NCBI GenBank assembly: GCA_036824465.1
Contig: DAITAC010000014.1
Location: 1-54,446 of the forward strand
From: JAKOQB01 sp036824465
GTDB taxonomy: Bacteria > Pseudomonadota > Gammaproteobacteria > Burkholderiales > Burkholderiaceae_F
Length of the DNA stretch: 54,446 bases
Reading direction: 5' to 3'
Below the pieces are notes generated by a model. It worked only from the letters and a program-made list of their open reading frames with translations, did no database searches and was not told the DNA's origin. Below are positions 32,375 through 41,736 of the stretch, in pieces. A program made the translations under genes and the position numbers. Every line of letters begins with the position of its first letter. Position 1 is the first letter of the stretch.

Positions 32375-34927
32375 ATGCTCTGGCTGCTCACCCACGTAAT
32401 CGGCGGTTATGGTCGTGCGCATCCGCTGCGCGCAATCGTGCAGGTCGTTGCGATCGCGATCGGCGTTGCGTTGGGTTTCGCGGTGCACCTGATCAACACC
32501 TCGGCACTGGCGGAGTTTTCCTCGGCGCTGCGCCAGGTGAGCGGCCAGGCCGATGCGTCGATCGTCGGGGCACCGGGAGCCACGGGCGGCTTTGACGAGC
32601 GCCTGCTGGAGCGCATCGCGGCCGATCCTGCCGTCGAAGTCGCCAACCCGATCCTGGCGATCGATGTGGCGATTGCCGAACCGGAACGATTGCGCGGCAA
32701 GACGCTGACCGTCGTAGGCGTCGACGTCTTTCGCGCTGCGCTGCTCGCGCCGCAGTGGATTGGCGCACCCGAGCGCGATGATCGCTTTGCACTGCTCGGC
32801 GAAGGCCTTTTCCTGTCACCCGCCGCGCTCGACGCGCTGCAACTCCCGGTCGCTGCATCGATCGGCGTGCTGATCGATGGCCGCGTGGTCCAGTTACGTG
32901 TCGCCGGCCGGCTGCCCGGCGCGCGCGCAGGGATTTCTGTCGGCGCGATGGATGTCGGCTTCGCCCAATGGAGGCTGAATCAAATCGGACGTCTGTCACG
33001 CATTGATCTGAAGCTCGTGCCGGGCGCCGATCTGGCGCAACTCGCAACGAGATTGCAACTTTCGGCCGGCGTGTCGGTTCAGTCGCCCGACGAAGCCGCG
33101 ATCCGTGTATCGAACCTGTCGCGCGCGTATCGCGTGAACCTGAACGTACTCGCGCTGGTGGCCCTGTTCACCGGCGCGTTTCTCGTCTATTCACTGCAGT
33201 CGCAGGCGGTGTTGGCGCGGCGCGCGCAACTGGCTTTCCTGCGCGTGATCGGCGTCACGCGCGGCGAAGTCGAGCGGTTGCTGATGTTCGAAGCTGGCGT
33301 GCTCGGCGTCGTCGGCGCCGCGCTCGGCATCGCACTCGGCACGCTGATCGCGTCGGCAGCGCTCGAACTGCTCGGAGGCGACCTGGGCAGCGGGTTCTTC
33401 ACCGGTACGCGACCGGCATTGGCGTTCCATGCGGTCAACGCGCTCGGCTTCTTTGCACTGGGTGTGGCAGCCGCAATCGTGGGAGGCTGGATGCCCGCGC
33501 GTGAAGCGGCGCGCGACACCCCGGCGTTCGCATTGAAGTCCGGCTCCGGTCTTGACGCCGATGCGCGCCCCGCGCGCGCGCGGCCCGGTGTGCTGCTGCT
33601 TGCGTTCAGTGGTGCGCTGCTGCTGGCGCCACCAATTGCCGGCATTCCGGTGTTCGCTTATCTGGCAATCATGCTGCTGCTCACAGGCGCGATCTTCATC
33701 AAGCCGCTGATTGCACCGCGCGTGTTCGCGCCGCTGGCGCGACTTGCCTCGCGCCATTCGCGCTCGCCCGTCGCTGCGGCCCGCTGGCTCGCGACCACCC
33801 GTCTGGCGGCGACGCCCCGATTTGCCTCGATCGGCGCCGCCGGCATCGTCGCCTCGTTTGCGTTGATGGTGGCGATGGCGACGATGGTCGCAAGCTTCCG
33901 CGCTTCGGTTGATGACTGGCTCACCCGTGTGCTGCCTGCCGACGTGTACGTACGCGCAGGCCCCGTGACGGCGAGCGGAGCGACCGCGGCATTCAGTGCC
34001 GCCGATCTGCAACGCCTGCGCGCGCACCCGCAGGTCGCGCGCGTCGATGTCACCCGCAGCGTGCGCATCTCGCTCGACCCGGCACGTGCATCGGTTTCGC
34101 TCGTCGCGCGCGCGATCGATCGCGCTGATCCCGTGCGCCAGCTGCCCTTGACCGGCGGCGCACTCGCGTGGCGCGACGGCATGCCGCCACCGGCGTGGGT
34201 GACCGAGCCGATCGTCGATCTCTACGGTGCGCGCGTAGGCAACCCAATCGACCTGCCGATCGCAGGCACGACGCAGCGCTTCATCGTCGCCGGCGTGTGG
34301 CGCGACTATGCGCGCCAGTTTGGCGCGATCGCGATCGACGCCGCCGACTACGAACGCCTGACTGGTGATATCTCGCACACCGAAGCCGCACTGTGGCTGC
34401 GTCCCGGGGCGCGGGCGGCCGAGGTAACAGGCGAACTGCAGCGAACGCTTGACGCGAGGACGGCCGAATTCGCCGAGCCGGGAGAGATCCGTGCGGTCAG
34501 CCTGCGCATCTTCGATCGCAGCTTTGCGGTCACGTATGTGCTCGAGATCGCCGCGATCGTCATCGGGCTGACCGGTATCGCCGCGACGTTCTCCGCGCAG
34601 GCGATTGCGCGCACGCGCGAGTTCGGCATGTTGCGCCATGTCGGCGTCACGCGCGGGCAGATCCTGCAACTGCTGGCGTTTGAAGCGCTGCTGGTCACGC
34701 TGCTCGCCATCTGCATCGGGCTCGCCGCGGGACTTGCAGTCGCGTGGGTACTGGTCGAGATCATCAACCCGCAATCGTTTCACTGGACAATGGACTTCAG
34801 GCTGCCGGTCGCGCTCGTCGGCGGGCTGATCGCGGCGCTGCTGATCGCCGCCGCGCTGACTGCGGTCGTTGCGGGCCGGCGCGCGGTGGCGCCGTCGACG
34901 ATTCTCGCTGTGCGGGAGGACTGGTGA
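32375..34927 (+). CDS. FtsX/MacB-type ABC transporter permease (YbbP-like fused permease)
   Basis: Protein of 850 aa with an N-terminal helix (about 20-42), a large periplasmic domain, a block of helices (about 250-460), a second periplasmic domain and three final helices (about 725-845), i.e. two FtsX units in one chain. The repeated cytoplasmic motif (LAFLRVIGVTRGEVERLL and EFGMLRHVGVTRGQILQLL) contacts the ATPase. The partner ATPase is probably the gene at 29039. It ends inside the start of the AttH-like gene (GTGA overlap). Confidence 0.88.
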   Translation: MLWLLTHVIGGYGRAHPLRAIVQVVAIAIGVALGFAVHLINTSALAEFSSALRQVSGQADASIVGAPGATGGFDERLLERIAADPAVEVANPILAIDVAIAEPERLRGKTLTVVGVDVFRAALLAPQWIGAPERDDRFALLGEGLFLSPAALDALQLPVAASIGVLIDGRVVQLRVAGRLPGARAGISVGAMDVGFAQWRLNQIGRLSRIDLKLVPGADLAQLATRLQLSAGVSVQSPDEAAIRVSNLSRAYRVNLNVLALVALFTGAFLVYSLQSQAVLARRAQLAFLRVIGVTRGEVERLLMFEAGVLGVVGAALGIALGTLIASAALELLGGDLGSGFFTGTRPALAFHAVNALGFFALGVAAAIVGGWMPAREAARDTPAFALKSGSGLDADARPARARPGVLLLAFSGALLLAPPIAGIPVFAYLAIMLLLTGAIFIKPLIAPRVFAPLARLASRHSRSPVAAARWLATTRLAATPRFASIGAAGIVASFALMVAMATMVASFRASVDDWLTRVLPADVYVRAGPVTASGATAAFSAADLQRLRAHPQVARVDVTRSVRISLDPARASVSLVARAIDRADPVRQLPLTGGALAWRDGMPPPAWVTEPIVDLYGARVGNPIDLPIAGTTQRFIVAGVWRDYARQFGAIAIDAADYERLTGDISHTEAALWLRPGARAAEVTGELQRTLDARTAEFAEPGEIRAVSLRIFDRSFAVTYVLEIAAIVIGLTGIAATFSAQAIARTREFGMLRHVGVTRGQILQLLAFEALLVTLLAICIGLAAGLAVAWVLVEIINPQSFHWTMDFRLPVALVGGLIAALLIAAALTAVVAGRRAVAPSTILAVREDW

Positions 34928-36003
34928 ACCCGCGCCGCGCGCTGCTGCGTGCAGCCGGCGGTGCGCTGCTCACGCCGCGGCTGCTTTCTGCTTTCGAGTA
35001 TCCAGTCGTCACACAGCGCGCGCTCGTCTTTCCGCGCGACCACGGCGCGCATCCCGAATACCGCACCGAATGGTGGTACCTGACGGGCTGGCTCGACGCA
35101 ACGCCCGCGCCGATCGGATTTCAGATCACGTTCTTTCGCACGCGCACGTCGGTCGATCCAGCCAACCCGAGCCGCTTCGCCGCGCAGCAACTGGTGATCG
35201 CGCACGCCGCCATCGCACAGGCATCACGTGGCCATCTGCTACATGACCAGCGCATCGCGCGCACCGGCTTCGGCATCGCACGCGCGTCGGAAACGGACAC
35301 CGATGTGTTGCTCGATCGCTGGACATTCGCGCGCCGCGCGAGTGACGGCGCGTACACGGGCCACGTGCCGGCGCGTGGATTCAATCTGCGTTTCACTGCC
35401 CGGCCAACCCAGCCGCCGCTTCTTCAGGGCGACTCCGGCTATTCGCGCAAGGGTTCGAAGCCGGAGCAGGCAAGCTACTACTACTCGCAACCGCAACTCG
35501 CGATCGATGCCGAACTGACGCTCGACAACCGCACGAGCACACTGCGTGGCCGCGCGTGGCTCGATCACGAGTGGTCGACCACGCTGCTGGGCTCCGAGGC
35601 AACCGGCTGGGACTGGATCGGCATGAATCTCGACGACGGCGGCGCACTGACCGCGTTCCAGATCCGTCGCCAGGGCGAAGGCGAGCCCCTGTATGCGTAT
35701 GCGTCGCTGCGCACGGGCGCGAACTCCGCCGTGCAGACTCTCGCCCCCGATGCCGTTCGATTCGAAACCGTCTCCCGCTGGGAATCGCCGCGCACGCGCG
35801 CCCGCTACGCGGTGGCACAACGCATCAGGATTGGCGAACGTGCCTTCGAGACGCAGCCGCTGTTTTCCGACCAGGAACTCGACTCGCGCGCGACCACGGG
35901 CGCCGTCTACTGGGAAGGCGCGAGCACGGTGCTGGAGAAAGGCCGCCCTGTCGGCCGTGGTTATCTCGAGATGACCGGCTACGTCGCGCCAATTCGGCTG
36001 TAA
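34924..36003 (+). CDS. AttH/carotenoid 1,2-hydratase-like lipocalin domain protein, probably Tat-exported
   Basis: Protein of 359 aa starting with GTG, coupled to the permease. The start MNPRRALLRAAGGALL looks like a Tat signal (twin Arg). The two-lipocalin-like fold of the AttH/CrtC family is shown by HPEYRTEWWYLTGWL, YSQPQLAIDAELTLD and AWLDHEWSTTLL. In the Agrobacterium Att system and similar loci this protein accompanies an ABC ATPase and FtsX-type permeases. No carotenoid genes are near, so hydratase activity is unlikely; a hydrophobic-ligand carrier is more plausible. Confidence 0.85.
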   Translation: MNPRRALLRAAGGALLTPRLLSAFEYPVVTQRALVFPRDHGAHPEYRTEWWYLTGWLDATPAPIGFQITFFRTRTSVDPANPSRFAAQQLVIAHAAIAQASRGHLLHDQRIARTGFGIARASETDTDVLLDRWTFARRASDGAYTGHVPARGFNLRFTARPTQPPLLQGDSGYSRKGSKPEQASYYYSQPQLAIDAELTLDNRTSTLRGRAWLDHEWSTTLLGSEATGWDWIGMNLDDGGALTAFQIRRQGEGEPLYAYASLRTGANSAVQTLAPDAVRFETVSRWESPRTRARYAVAQRIRIGERAFETQPLFSDQELDSRATTGAVYWEGASTVLEKGRPVGRGYLEMTGYVAPIRL

Positions 36004-36050
36004 CCGCAGGCCCGGTACGATCTGCCGTTTTGAATCAGGCGAGATTTCCG

Positions 36051-36458
36051 ATGACTTTCATGAGCGGCATGGACTGGACCGCGCTCATCACGCTGGGCGT
36101 ACTGGCGCTGGGGTTCGCCACTGCCTGGATGGTCGGCCGCGCGCGCGTCAAGTACGGCATCAAGGCGCCGGCGACGACCGGACACGAGATGTTCGAGCGC
36201 GCATACCGGGTACAGATGAACACGCTGGAGAACACCGTGATCTTTCTGCCGGCGCTCTGGCTCAGCGCACACTACATCGGCACGGTGGCAACGACAGTCC
36301 TCGGTGGTGTGTGGCTCGCCGGTCGCATCTGGTATGCGATCGCCTATATGGCGAATCCGAAGAAGCGCGGCGCCGGATTCACGCTCGCCTACATCGCATG
36401 GTCATTGATGATGCTCGGAGCCGCGTGGGGCGTGCTGAACAACCTGGCAGGCAAGTAA
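36051..36458 (+). CDS. MAPEG family membrane protein
   Basis: Protein of 135 aa with four predicted helices. The MAPEG signature FERAYRVQMNTLENTVIFLP is complete. The family includes microsomal glutathione transferases and leukotriene C4 synthase; bacterial members are mostly uncharacterised. Start at ATG 36051; the frame is open upstream but overlaps the AttH-like gene. The stop overlaps the start of the next ABC exporter (TAATG). Confidence 0.85.
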   Translation: MTFMSGMDWTALITLGVLALGFATAWMVGRARVKYGIKAPATTGHEMFERAYRVQMNTLENTVIFLPALWLSAHYIGTVATTVLGGVWLAGRIWYAIAYMANPKKRGAGFTLAYIAWSLMMLGAAWGVLNNLAGK

Positions 36459-38293
36459 TGGCAGAGCAGACAGTTCACGCGTCCGGCGCACTTGCGACGT
36501 CTGCGCCGGCGCCTGAAGCAGCACCCGCCAGCCGCCGCCTGCGCCCGCTGCGCGCGCTGCTGCCGTTCGTGGCGCCGTATCGCAAGCAGATCGCGCTCGC
36601 GCTGCTGTTCCTGCTGCTCGCCGCCGCAAGCACGCTGGCGCTGCCCTACGCGGTCAAGCTGCTGGTCGATGGCGGACTTGCCTTGCCGGCAGGGACCGAC
36701 GTCGGCGCGCGTCTGGTCGCGATTCGCGGGCACTTCCTCCAGCTGTTCGGTGTCGCTGTTGCGCTCGGGCTTTTCACTTCTGCGCGCTTCTACATGGTGA
36801 GCTGGATCGGCGAGCGCGTGACCACCGACCTGCGCCAGGCGGTCTACGCCCATGTGCTGCAGCAGAGCCCGCAGTTCTTCGAGACCCTGAAGACGGGCGA
36901 AGTGCTGTCGCGCCTCACGACCGACACGACCGTGATCCAGAACGCGGTCGGCTCGAGCATCTCGATGGGCCTGCGCAACAGCGTGCTCTTCATCGGCGGC
37001 CTCGCGATGCTGATCGCCACCAGCCCGCGGCTGATGCTGACCGTCACCGGCATCATCGTGCTGGTGGTGCTGCCGGCGCTGGTGATCGGCCGCCGCGTGC
37101 GCAAGCTGTCACGTGCCAGCCAGGACCGGATGGCAGACACCAGCGGCATCGCCGGCGAGATCCTCAACGCCATCCCGATCGTGCAGAGCTTCACGCAGGA
37201 GCGCGCCGAAGCCGCGCGCTACGGTGCTGCCAACGAACAGGCGTTCTCGGCGTCGATCCGCCGCACCGGCACGCGCGCCTCGCTGACCGCATTCGTGATC
37301 ATCGGCGTGTTCGGCTCGCTGCTGTGGGGCCTGTACGGCGGTGTGCAATCGGTACTTGCCGGAAGGATCAGCGCCGGCGAACTGTCGCAGACGGCCCTGT
37401 ACATCACGCTGGTCGCATCGAGTGTCGCGGTCCTTGCCGAGGTGTGGGGCGATCTGCTGCGCGCGGCGGGTGCCACCGAACGGCTGATGGAGCTGCTCGA
37501 TACGCGCTCGGCCATCGCCGATCCCGCGCAGCCGCACGCGCTGCCGCCGACACGCGGCGGTGCGCGCATCGATTTCGCCTCGGTGCGCTTCGCCTATCCG
37601 TCGCGAACGACACGGCCCGTGCTGAACGGAATGTCGCTTGCCATCGAGCCCGGCCAGAACGTGGCGCTGGTCGGTCCGTCCGGCGCGGGGAAGACCACGA
37701 TCTTCCAGTTGCTGCAGCGGTTCTACGACATCGACGCGGGATCGATCCGCTTCGACGGTGTCGACCTGCGCGAGCTGCGGCTTTCCGATCTGCGCGGCCG
37801 CATCGCGGTCGTGCCGCAGGAACCGGTGATCTTCTCCGGCACTGTGCTCGACAACATCCGCTACGGTCGCGCCAGCGCCACCGATGACGAAGCCATGGCC
37901 GCCGCGCGCGCCGCGTTCGTCGACGAGTTCGTGCGCCAGCTACCCGACGGCTACGCCACCTTCGTCGGCGAGCGCGGGTTGCGCCTGTCCGGCGGTCAGC
38001 GACAACGTCTGGCCATTGCGCGCGCAATGGTCAAGGACGCTCCGCTGCTGCTCCTCGATGAGGCCACGAGCAGCCTCGATGCCGAAAGCGAGCGCGTGGT
38101 GCAGGCCGCCCTCGAAGTGGCCATGCACGGACGCACCACGATCGTGATCGCGCATCGTCTGGCCACCGTGCAGCGGGCGGACAAGATCTTCGTGCTCGAT
38201 GCCGGAAGCATTGTCGATTCCGGCACACACTCGGAACTCGTTGCACGCGGCGGCCTGTACGCGCGGCTGGCGGCGCTGCAGTTTGCGGCGTGA
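36458..38293 (+). CDS. MsbA-like ABC exporter (fused membrane and ATPase domains)
   Basis: Half-transporter of 611 aa: a Pro/Ala-rich cytoplasmic start, six membrane helices (about 45-340), and an ATPase domain with Walker A GPSGAGKTT, signature LSGGQRQR, Walker B LLLLDEATSSLD and H-loop IAHRLAT. It works as a homodimer. The sequence fits the bacterial lipid/multidrug exporter group (MsbA, BmrA, LmrA); it is not a peptidase-containing type. The ATG overlaps the MAPEG stop, so the two are coupled. Confidence 0.9.
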   Translation: MAEQTVHASGALATSAPAPEAAPASRRLRPLRALLPFVAPYRKQIALALLFLLLAAASTLALPYAVKLLVDGGLALPAGTDVGARLVAIRGHFLQLFGVAVALGLFTSARFYMVSWIGERVTTDLRQAVYAHVLQQSPQFFETLKTGEVLSRLTTDTTVIQNAVGSSISMGLRNSVLFIGGLAMLIATSPRLMLTVTGIIVLVVLPALVIGRRVRKLSRASQDRMADTSGIAGEILNAIPIVQSFTQERAEAARYGAANEQAFSASIRRTGTRASLTAFVIIGVFGSLLWGLYGGVQSVLAGRISAGELSQTALYITLVASSVAVLAEVWGDLLRAAGATERLMELLDTRSAIADPAQPHALPPTRGGARIDFASVRFAYPSRTTRPVLNGMSLAIEPGQNVALVGPSGAGKTTIFQLLQRFYDIDAGSIRFDGVDLRELRLSDLRGRIAVVPQEPVIFSGTVLDNIRYGRASATDDEAMAAARAAFVDEFVRQLPDGYATFVGERGLRLSGGQRQRLAIARAMVKDAPLLLLDEATSSLDAESERVVQAALEVAMHGRTTIVIAHRLATVQRADKIFVLDAGSIVDSGTHSELVARGGLYARLAALQFAA

Positions 38294-38435
38294 GGTGGCG
38301 GCTGATGCGTCAAGTGCACAAGCCCGCCCAAGGCCGCCACAGCGGTCCCATCTCGCGGCAGAATAGCTCTGAGGTGACGTGGCACGAGGTAGCGCGCCTA
38401 TTCTGAGCGAGATTGCGGGCAACGCGGGGCACTCA

Positions 38436-39596
38436 ATGCGGATTTGGTTCTTCCTTCTCTGTCTGCTGCTGACCTCGTGCGCCAGTCCGCCGAAGGTGGT
38501 CACGCAACCGGATTTCCTGCTGCGCGACGGTCTGTTCGCTTCGCCTTCGCAGCACATCAGCGCGACGGACGTGTTCGCGCTGAGCGAATCGATGAAGCGC
38601 TACGTGAAGAACGAGATCGCTGGCGAGATTCGCACCAGAGGCCCGCAGGAAGGACTGGCCGAAGCCCTGCACAAGAAGGGCAAGCTGCAGCTCGAATACG
38701 ACGCTGCGGCGACCCGCAACGCGTCAGAAGCGTTCGAAGCACGATCGGGCAACTGCCTTTCACTGGTTCTGATGACGGCCGCTTTCGCGAAAGAGCTGGG
38801 CCTGCCGGTGCGCTATCAGAGCGCGTACCTGGAGGAAACCTGGAGCCGCAGCGGCGATCTCCTCGTCAGAAGCGGACACATCAACATCACGCTCGGCCCG
38901 CGCCTGTTTGACGCCGGGACCATTCGCTGGCTGCATCCGCTGACGATCGATTTCCTGCCGGTACAGGAAATCCGCGGCTTGCGGACGCAGGAAATCAGTG
39001 AGTCAACCGTTGTGGCCATGTACATGAACAACCGTGCGGTCGAAGTGCTGTCGCAGGGGCGGCTGGACGACGCTTACGGTTGGGTGCGCGAGGCCATTGC
39101 TCAGGATGCGGGCTTCTCAAGTTCCTACAACACGCTCGGCGTGATCTACCTGCGCCACGGCGATCTCACGCCGGCCGCGCAGGCATTCAACTTCGTGCTC
39201 GAGCGCGAGCCGAACAACACCCACGCGATGGCGAACCTCGTCGAGCTGTTGGGCAAACAGGGGCGCGTCGCGGAAGCGGCGGCGTTGCAGCGCCGGCTCG
39301 CCCAGCTCGAACCGTACCCGCCGTTTCACTACTTCAACCTCGGCATGGTGGCGATGAAGCGGGGAGATTTCCGGGCGGCACGTGATCTTTTTGCGAAGGA
39401 GGTTGCGCGAGCCGACTATTACCACGAGTTCCACTTCTGGCTGAGCCTGGCCAACTTCGGGCTCGGCGACCTGGAGCAGGCGCAGGAGCACCTGGCGCGC
39501 GCGAAGGAAAGCAGCGTGACGCGCGGCGATCAGGACCTGTACGCGGCCAAGCTGGAATGGCTGCGCGGTTATGGCAAGCACGCCGGGAGCCGATGA
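38436..39596 (+). CDS. lipoprotein with transglutaminase-like and TPR domains
   Basis: Protein of 386 aa. The lipobox LLTSC ends a short signal (start set at ATG 38436, MRIWFFLL; 19 further codons upstream would bury the signal). A transglutaminase-like region has its Cys in ARSGNCLSLVLM and a conserved HINI, followed by TPR repeats (about 200-380, e.g. SYNTLGVIYLRHGDLTPAAQAF). Probably a membrane-anchored periplasmic protein of cell-envelope function. Overlaps the next gene by ATGA. Confidence 0.8.
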   Translation: MRIWFFLLCLLLTSCASPPKVVTQPDFLLRDGLFASPSQHISATDVFALSESMKRYVKNEIAGEIRTRGPQEGLAEALHKKGKLQLEYDAAATRNASEAFEARSGNCLSLVLMTAAFAKELGLPVRYQSAYLEETWSRSGDLLVRSGHINITLGPRLFDAGTIRWLHPLTIDFLPVQEIRGLRTQEISESTVVAMYMNNRAVEVLSQGRLDDAYGWVREAIAQDAGFSSSYNTLGVIYLRHGDLTPAAQAFNFVLEREPNNTHAMANLVELLGKQGRVAEAAALQRRLAQLEPYPPFHYFNLGMVAMKRGDFRAARDLFAKEVARADYYHEFHFWLSLANFGLGDLEQAQEHLARAKESSVTRGDQDLYAAKLEWLRGYGKHAGSR

Positions 39597-40633
39597 CCCC
39601 GCTGCAGACACTGCTGGAGATCGAACTGCCGATCGTCCAGGCACCGATGGCGGGCGTGCAGGGCAGCGCGCTGGCCATCGCCGTGTCCAACGCCGGCGGC
39701 CTGGGATCGCTGCCGTGCGCGATGCTCAGCCTCGACGCCATGCGCGCGGAACTGGCCGCGATCAAGAACGGGACGGAGAAGCCGTTCAACGTCAATTACT
39801 TCTGCCACGCACCGCCCACGCAAGACGCCAGGCACGAGGCTGCCTGGCGCGCGGCGCTGGCGCCGTATTACCTCGAGTTTGGATTGGACATCAACGCTGT
39901 GCCCGCCGGCCCGGGTCGTGCGCCGTTCAGTCATGAGGCGGCCGATGTTCTCGCTGAATTCCGGCCCGCCGTCGTCAGCTTTCACTTCGGCCTGCCGCGG
40001 GCCGACCTGCTCGCGCGTGTGCGCGCGTGGGGAGCGAAGATCCTTTCCTCGGCCACCACCGTCGACGAGGCACGCTGGCTCGAAGCGCAGGGTGTCGATG
40101 CGATCATCGCGCAGGGCGTCGAGGCCGGCGGCCATCGCGGCATGTTTCTGTCGGACGATCTGACCACACAGGCAGGCACGTTCGCACTTCTGCCGCAGAT
40201 CGTACGAGCGGTCAGCAAGCCGGTGATCGCGGCGGGCGGCATCGCCGATGCGCACGGAGTTGCCGCGGCGCTGGCGCTCGGGGCTACCGGCGCGCAGGTC
40301 GGCACGGCCTATCTGCTCTGTCCCGAAGCGACCACAAGCGCCGTGCACCGCGCCGCGCTGAAAGCAGCGTCGGCCCGCCACACGGCGCTGACGAATCTCT
40401 TCAGCGGCCGGCCGGCGCGCGGCATCATGAACCGCGTAATGCGCGAACTTGGTCCGCTGAGCGAACTGGCGCCCGCGTTTCCGCTGGCCGTTAGCGCGAT
40501 GGCGCCTCTACGTGCCAAGGCGGAAAGCCGCGGCAGCGGCGATTTCTCTCCACTGTGGGCCGGCGAAAACGTGAGCGGCTGCAAGGAAGTGCCGGCCGCG
40601 CAGTTGACGCGGGAACTCGCGGCTCGGTGTTAG
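39593..40633 (+). CDS. nitronate monooxygenase (2-nitropropane dioxygenase family)
   Basis: FMN-dependent TIM-barrel enzyme of 346 aa. ELPIVQAPMAGVQG at the start, the active-site region QGVEAGGHRGMF with the conserved His, and the FMN phosphate site VIAAGGIADAHGVAAALALGATGAQVGT. It oxidises nitronates such as propionate-3-nitronate. Start at ATG 39593, coupled to the upstream lipoprotein gene. Tail-to-tail overlap of 4 bp with the octopine-type dehydrogenase gene. Confidence 0.88.
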   Translation: MTPLQTLLEIELPIVQAPMAGVQGSALAIAVSNAGGLGSLPCAMLSLDAMRAELAAIKNGTEKPFNVNYFCHAPPTQDARHEAAWRAALAPYYLEFGLDINAVPAGPGRAPFSHEAADVLAEFRPAVVSFHFGLPRADLLARVRAWGAKILSSATTVDEARWLEAQGVDAIIAQGVEAGGHRGMFLSDDLTTQAGTFALLPQIVRAVSKPVIAAGGIADAHGVAAALALGATGAQVGTAYLLCPEATTSAVHRAALKAASARHTALTNLFSGRPARGIMNRVMRELGPLSELAPAFPLAVSAMAPLRAKAESRGSGDFSPLWAGENVSGCKEVPAAQLTRELAARC

Positions 40634-41736
40634 TGGCGCCCTTGGCAGCGCGCCAGCAGTGACTGCCGCGTCTCACCATCGAGTCTGAGCGCCGCGAGGA
40701 CTGGATTTTCGTTGCGAAAGTCGTGGGCACAAAGCGTCGACAGATTAGTGATGGTCGCCGACATCATCGGGACCGGCATGTCCGCCAGCCGCGCCAGCGC
40801 CTCGTAGAACACGAGCCCGAACGGCACGTCTTCGAGTACGAAGCGCGATTCCAGGGAAGTTGGGCCCGGCGGGCCGCCCCGGCGGCGATGCAGTTCGGCG
40901 GCGATGTCTGCCAGCGGCGTCAGAGGCACGTCGAATGAGTGCTGGAAATGTTCTTCGATCGTGCGCACGTGCAGGCCGAACGCACTCGCGATGGCGCGTC
41001 GCTCGCGGTCCATCGCCTCGATCAGCCGCGCCACGGCCGGCGTCAGATAGTGATACTGCGGCCAGGCCTCGCCGCGCTCCATCCGCGTCAAGTTGGCAAG
41101 CGCCATCGCCGCGTGCGCCACCGGATTGATGTTGGAGAGCGCGATCGCGAGAGCGTTCGGCGCCAACGCGAAGCGATCGCCGAACAGATCCGTGCAAACC
41201 ATCAAAGTGCGCTCGCCTTCACTGGCCGGGATCGCAGCCACGTCGAGCCGCGAACGCAGCGTCATGATGCGCACGCCCGGGCCATCGGTACGCGCCGTGA
41301 CGATCGTGGTACCGAACGACGAAATCGTCGGTCGGGTGCCGTGGGCTGCCGCGAGGTCGGCCAGCCACAGCGGCGCCAGCGAAAGTGCCCCCGAGAAAAG
41401 TACGATCTGCGCATCGCGCAGTCTGCGCGCGACTTCGGGCAGCACCGTCGCGTACCCGTTGGCAGGCAGCGCAATCAGCACATAGTCGGCCACTGCAACT
41501 GAGTCGGCATTCGGCAAAACGGCGACGTTTGCGGAGCCGCTGTCGATGCCGGTAAAGCGCAGTGTCGCGCTGCGCTCATTCGATCCCGGCCAGCCGATGA
41601 CGCGTGATGCGGCGGGCCAATCCGCCGTGCCCGCACCCGACGGCGACCACAGACCGACGACATGCCCGTCGCGCGCCAGCAGCGTGGCCATTGCGCGCGC
41701 GACCGCGCCGGCGCCGACGATGGCGATGCGGCTCAC
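40630..41736 (-). CDS. NAD(P)-dependent octopine/nopaline dehydrogenase family protein
   Basis: Protein of 368 aa. Rossmann start SRIAIVGAGAVARAMATLLARDG, then the octopine-dehydrogenase C-terminal domain with ALSNINPVAHAAMALAN, which holds the conserved His. The GTG start at 41736 overlaps the stop of the Bug-type binding protein (GTGA). Related enzymes join an amino acid to a keto acid; some bacterial members make metal-binding opines. The neighbour suggests a role in a carboxylate pathway. Substrate not predictable. Confidence 0.8.
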   Translation of the reverse strand: MSRIAIVGAGAVARAMATLLARDGHVVGLWSPSGAGTADWPAASRVIGWPGSNERSATLRFTGIDSGSANVAVLPNADSVAVADYVLIALPANGYATVLPEVARRLRDAQIVLFSGALSLAPLWLADLAAAHGTRPTISSFGTTIVTARTDGPGVRIMTLRSRLDVAAIPASEGERTLMVCTDLFGDRFALAPNALAIALSNINPVAHAAMALANLTRMERGEAWPQYHYLTPAVARLIEAMDRERRAIASAFGLHVRTIEEHFQHSFDVPLTPLADIAAELHRRRGGPPGPTSLESRFVLEDVPFGLVFYEALARLADMPVPMMSATITNLSTLCAHDFRNENPVLAALRLDGETRQSLLARCQGRH

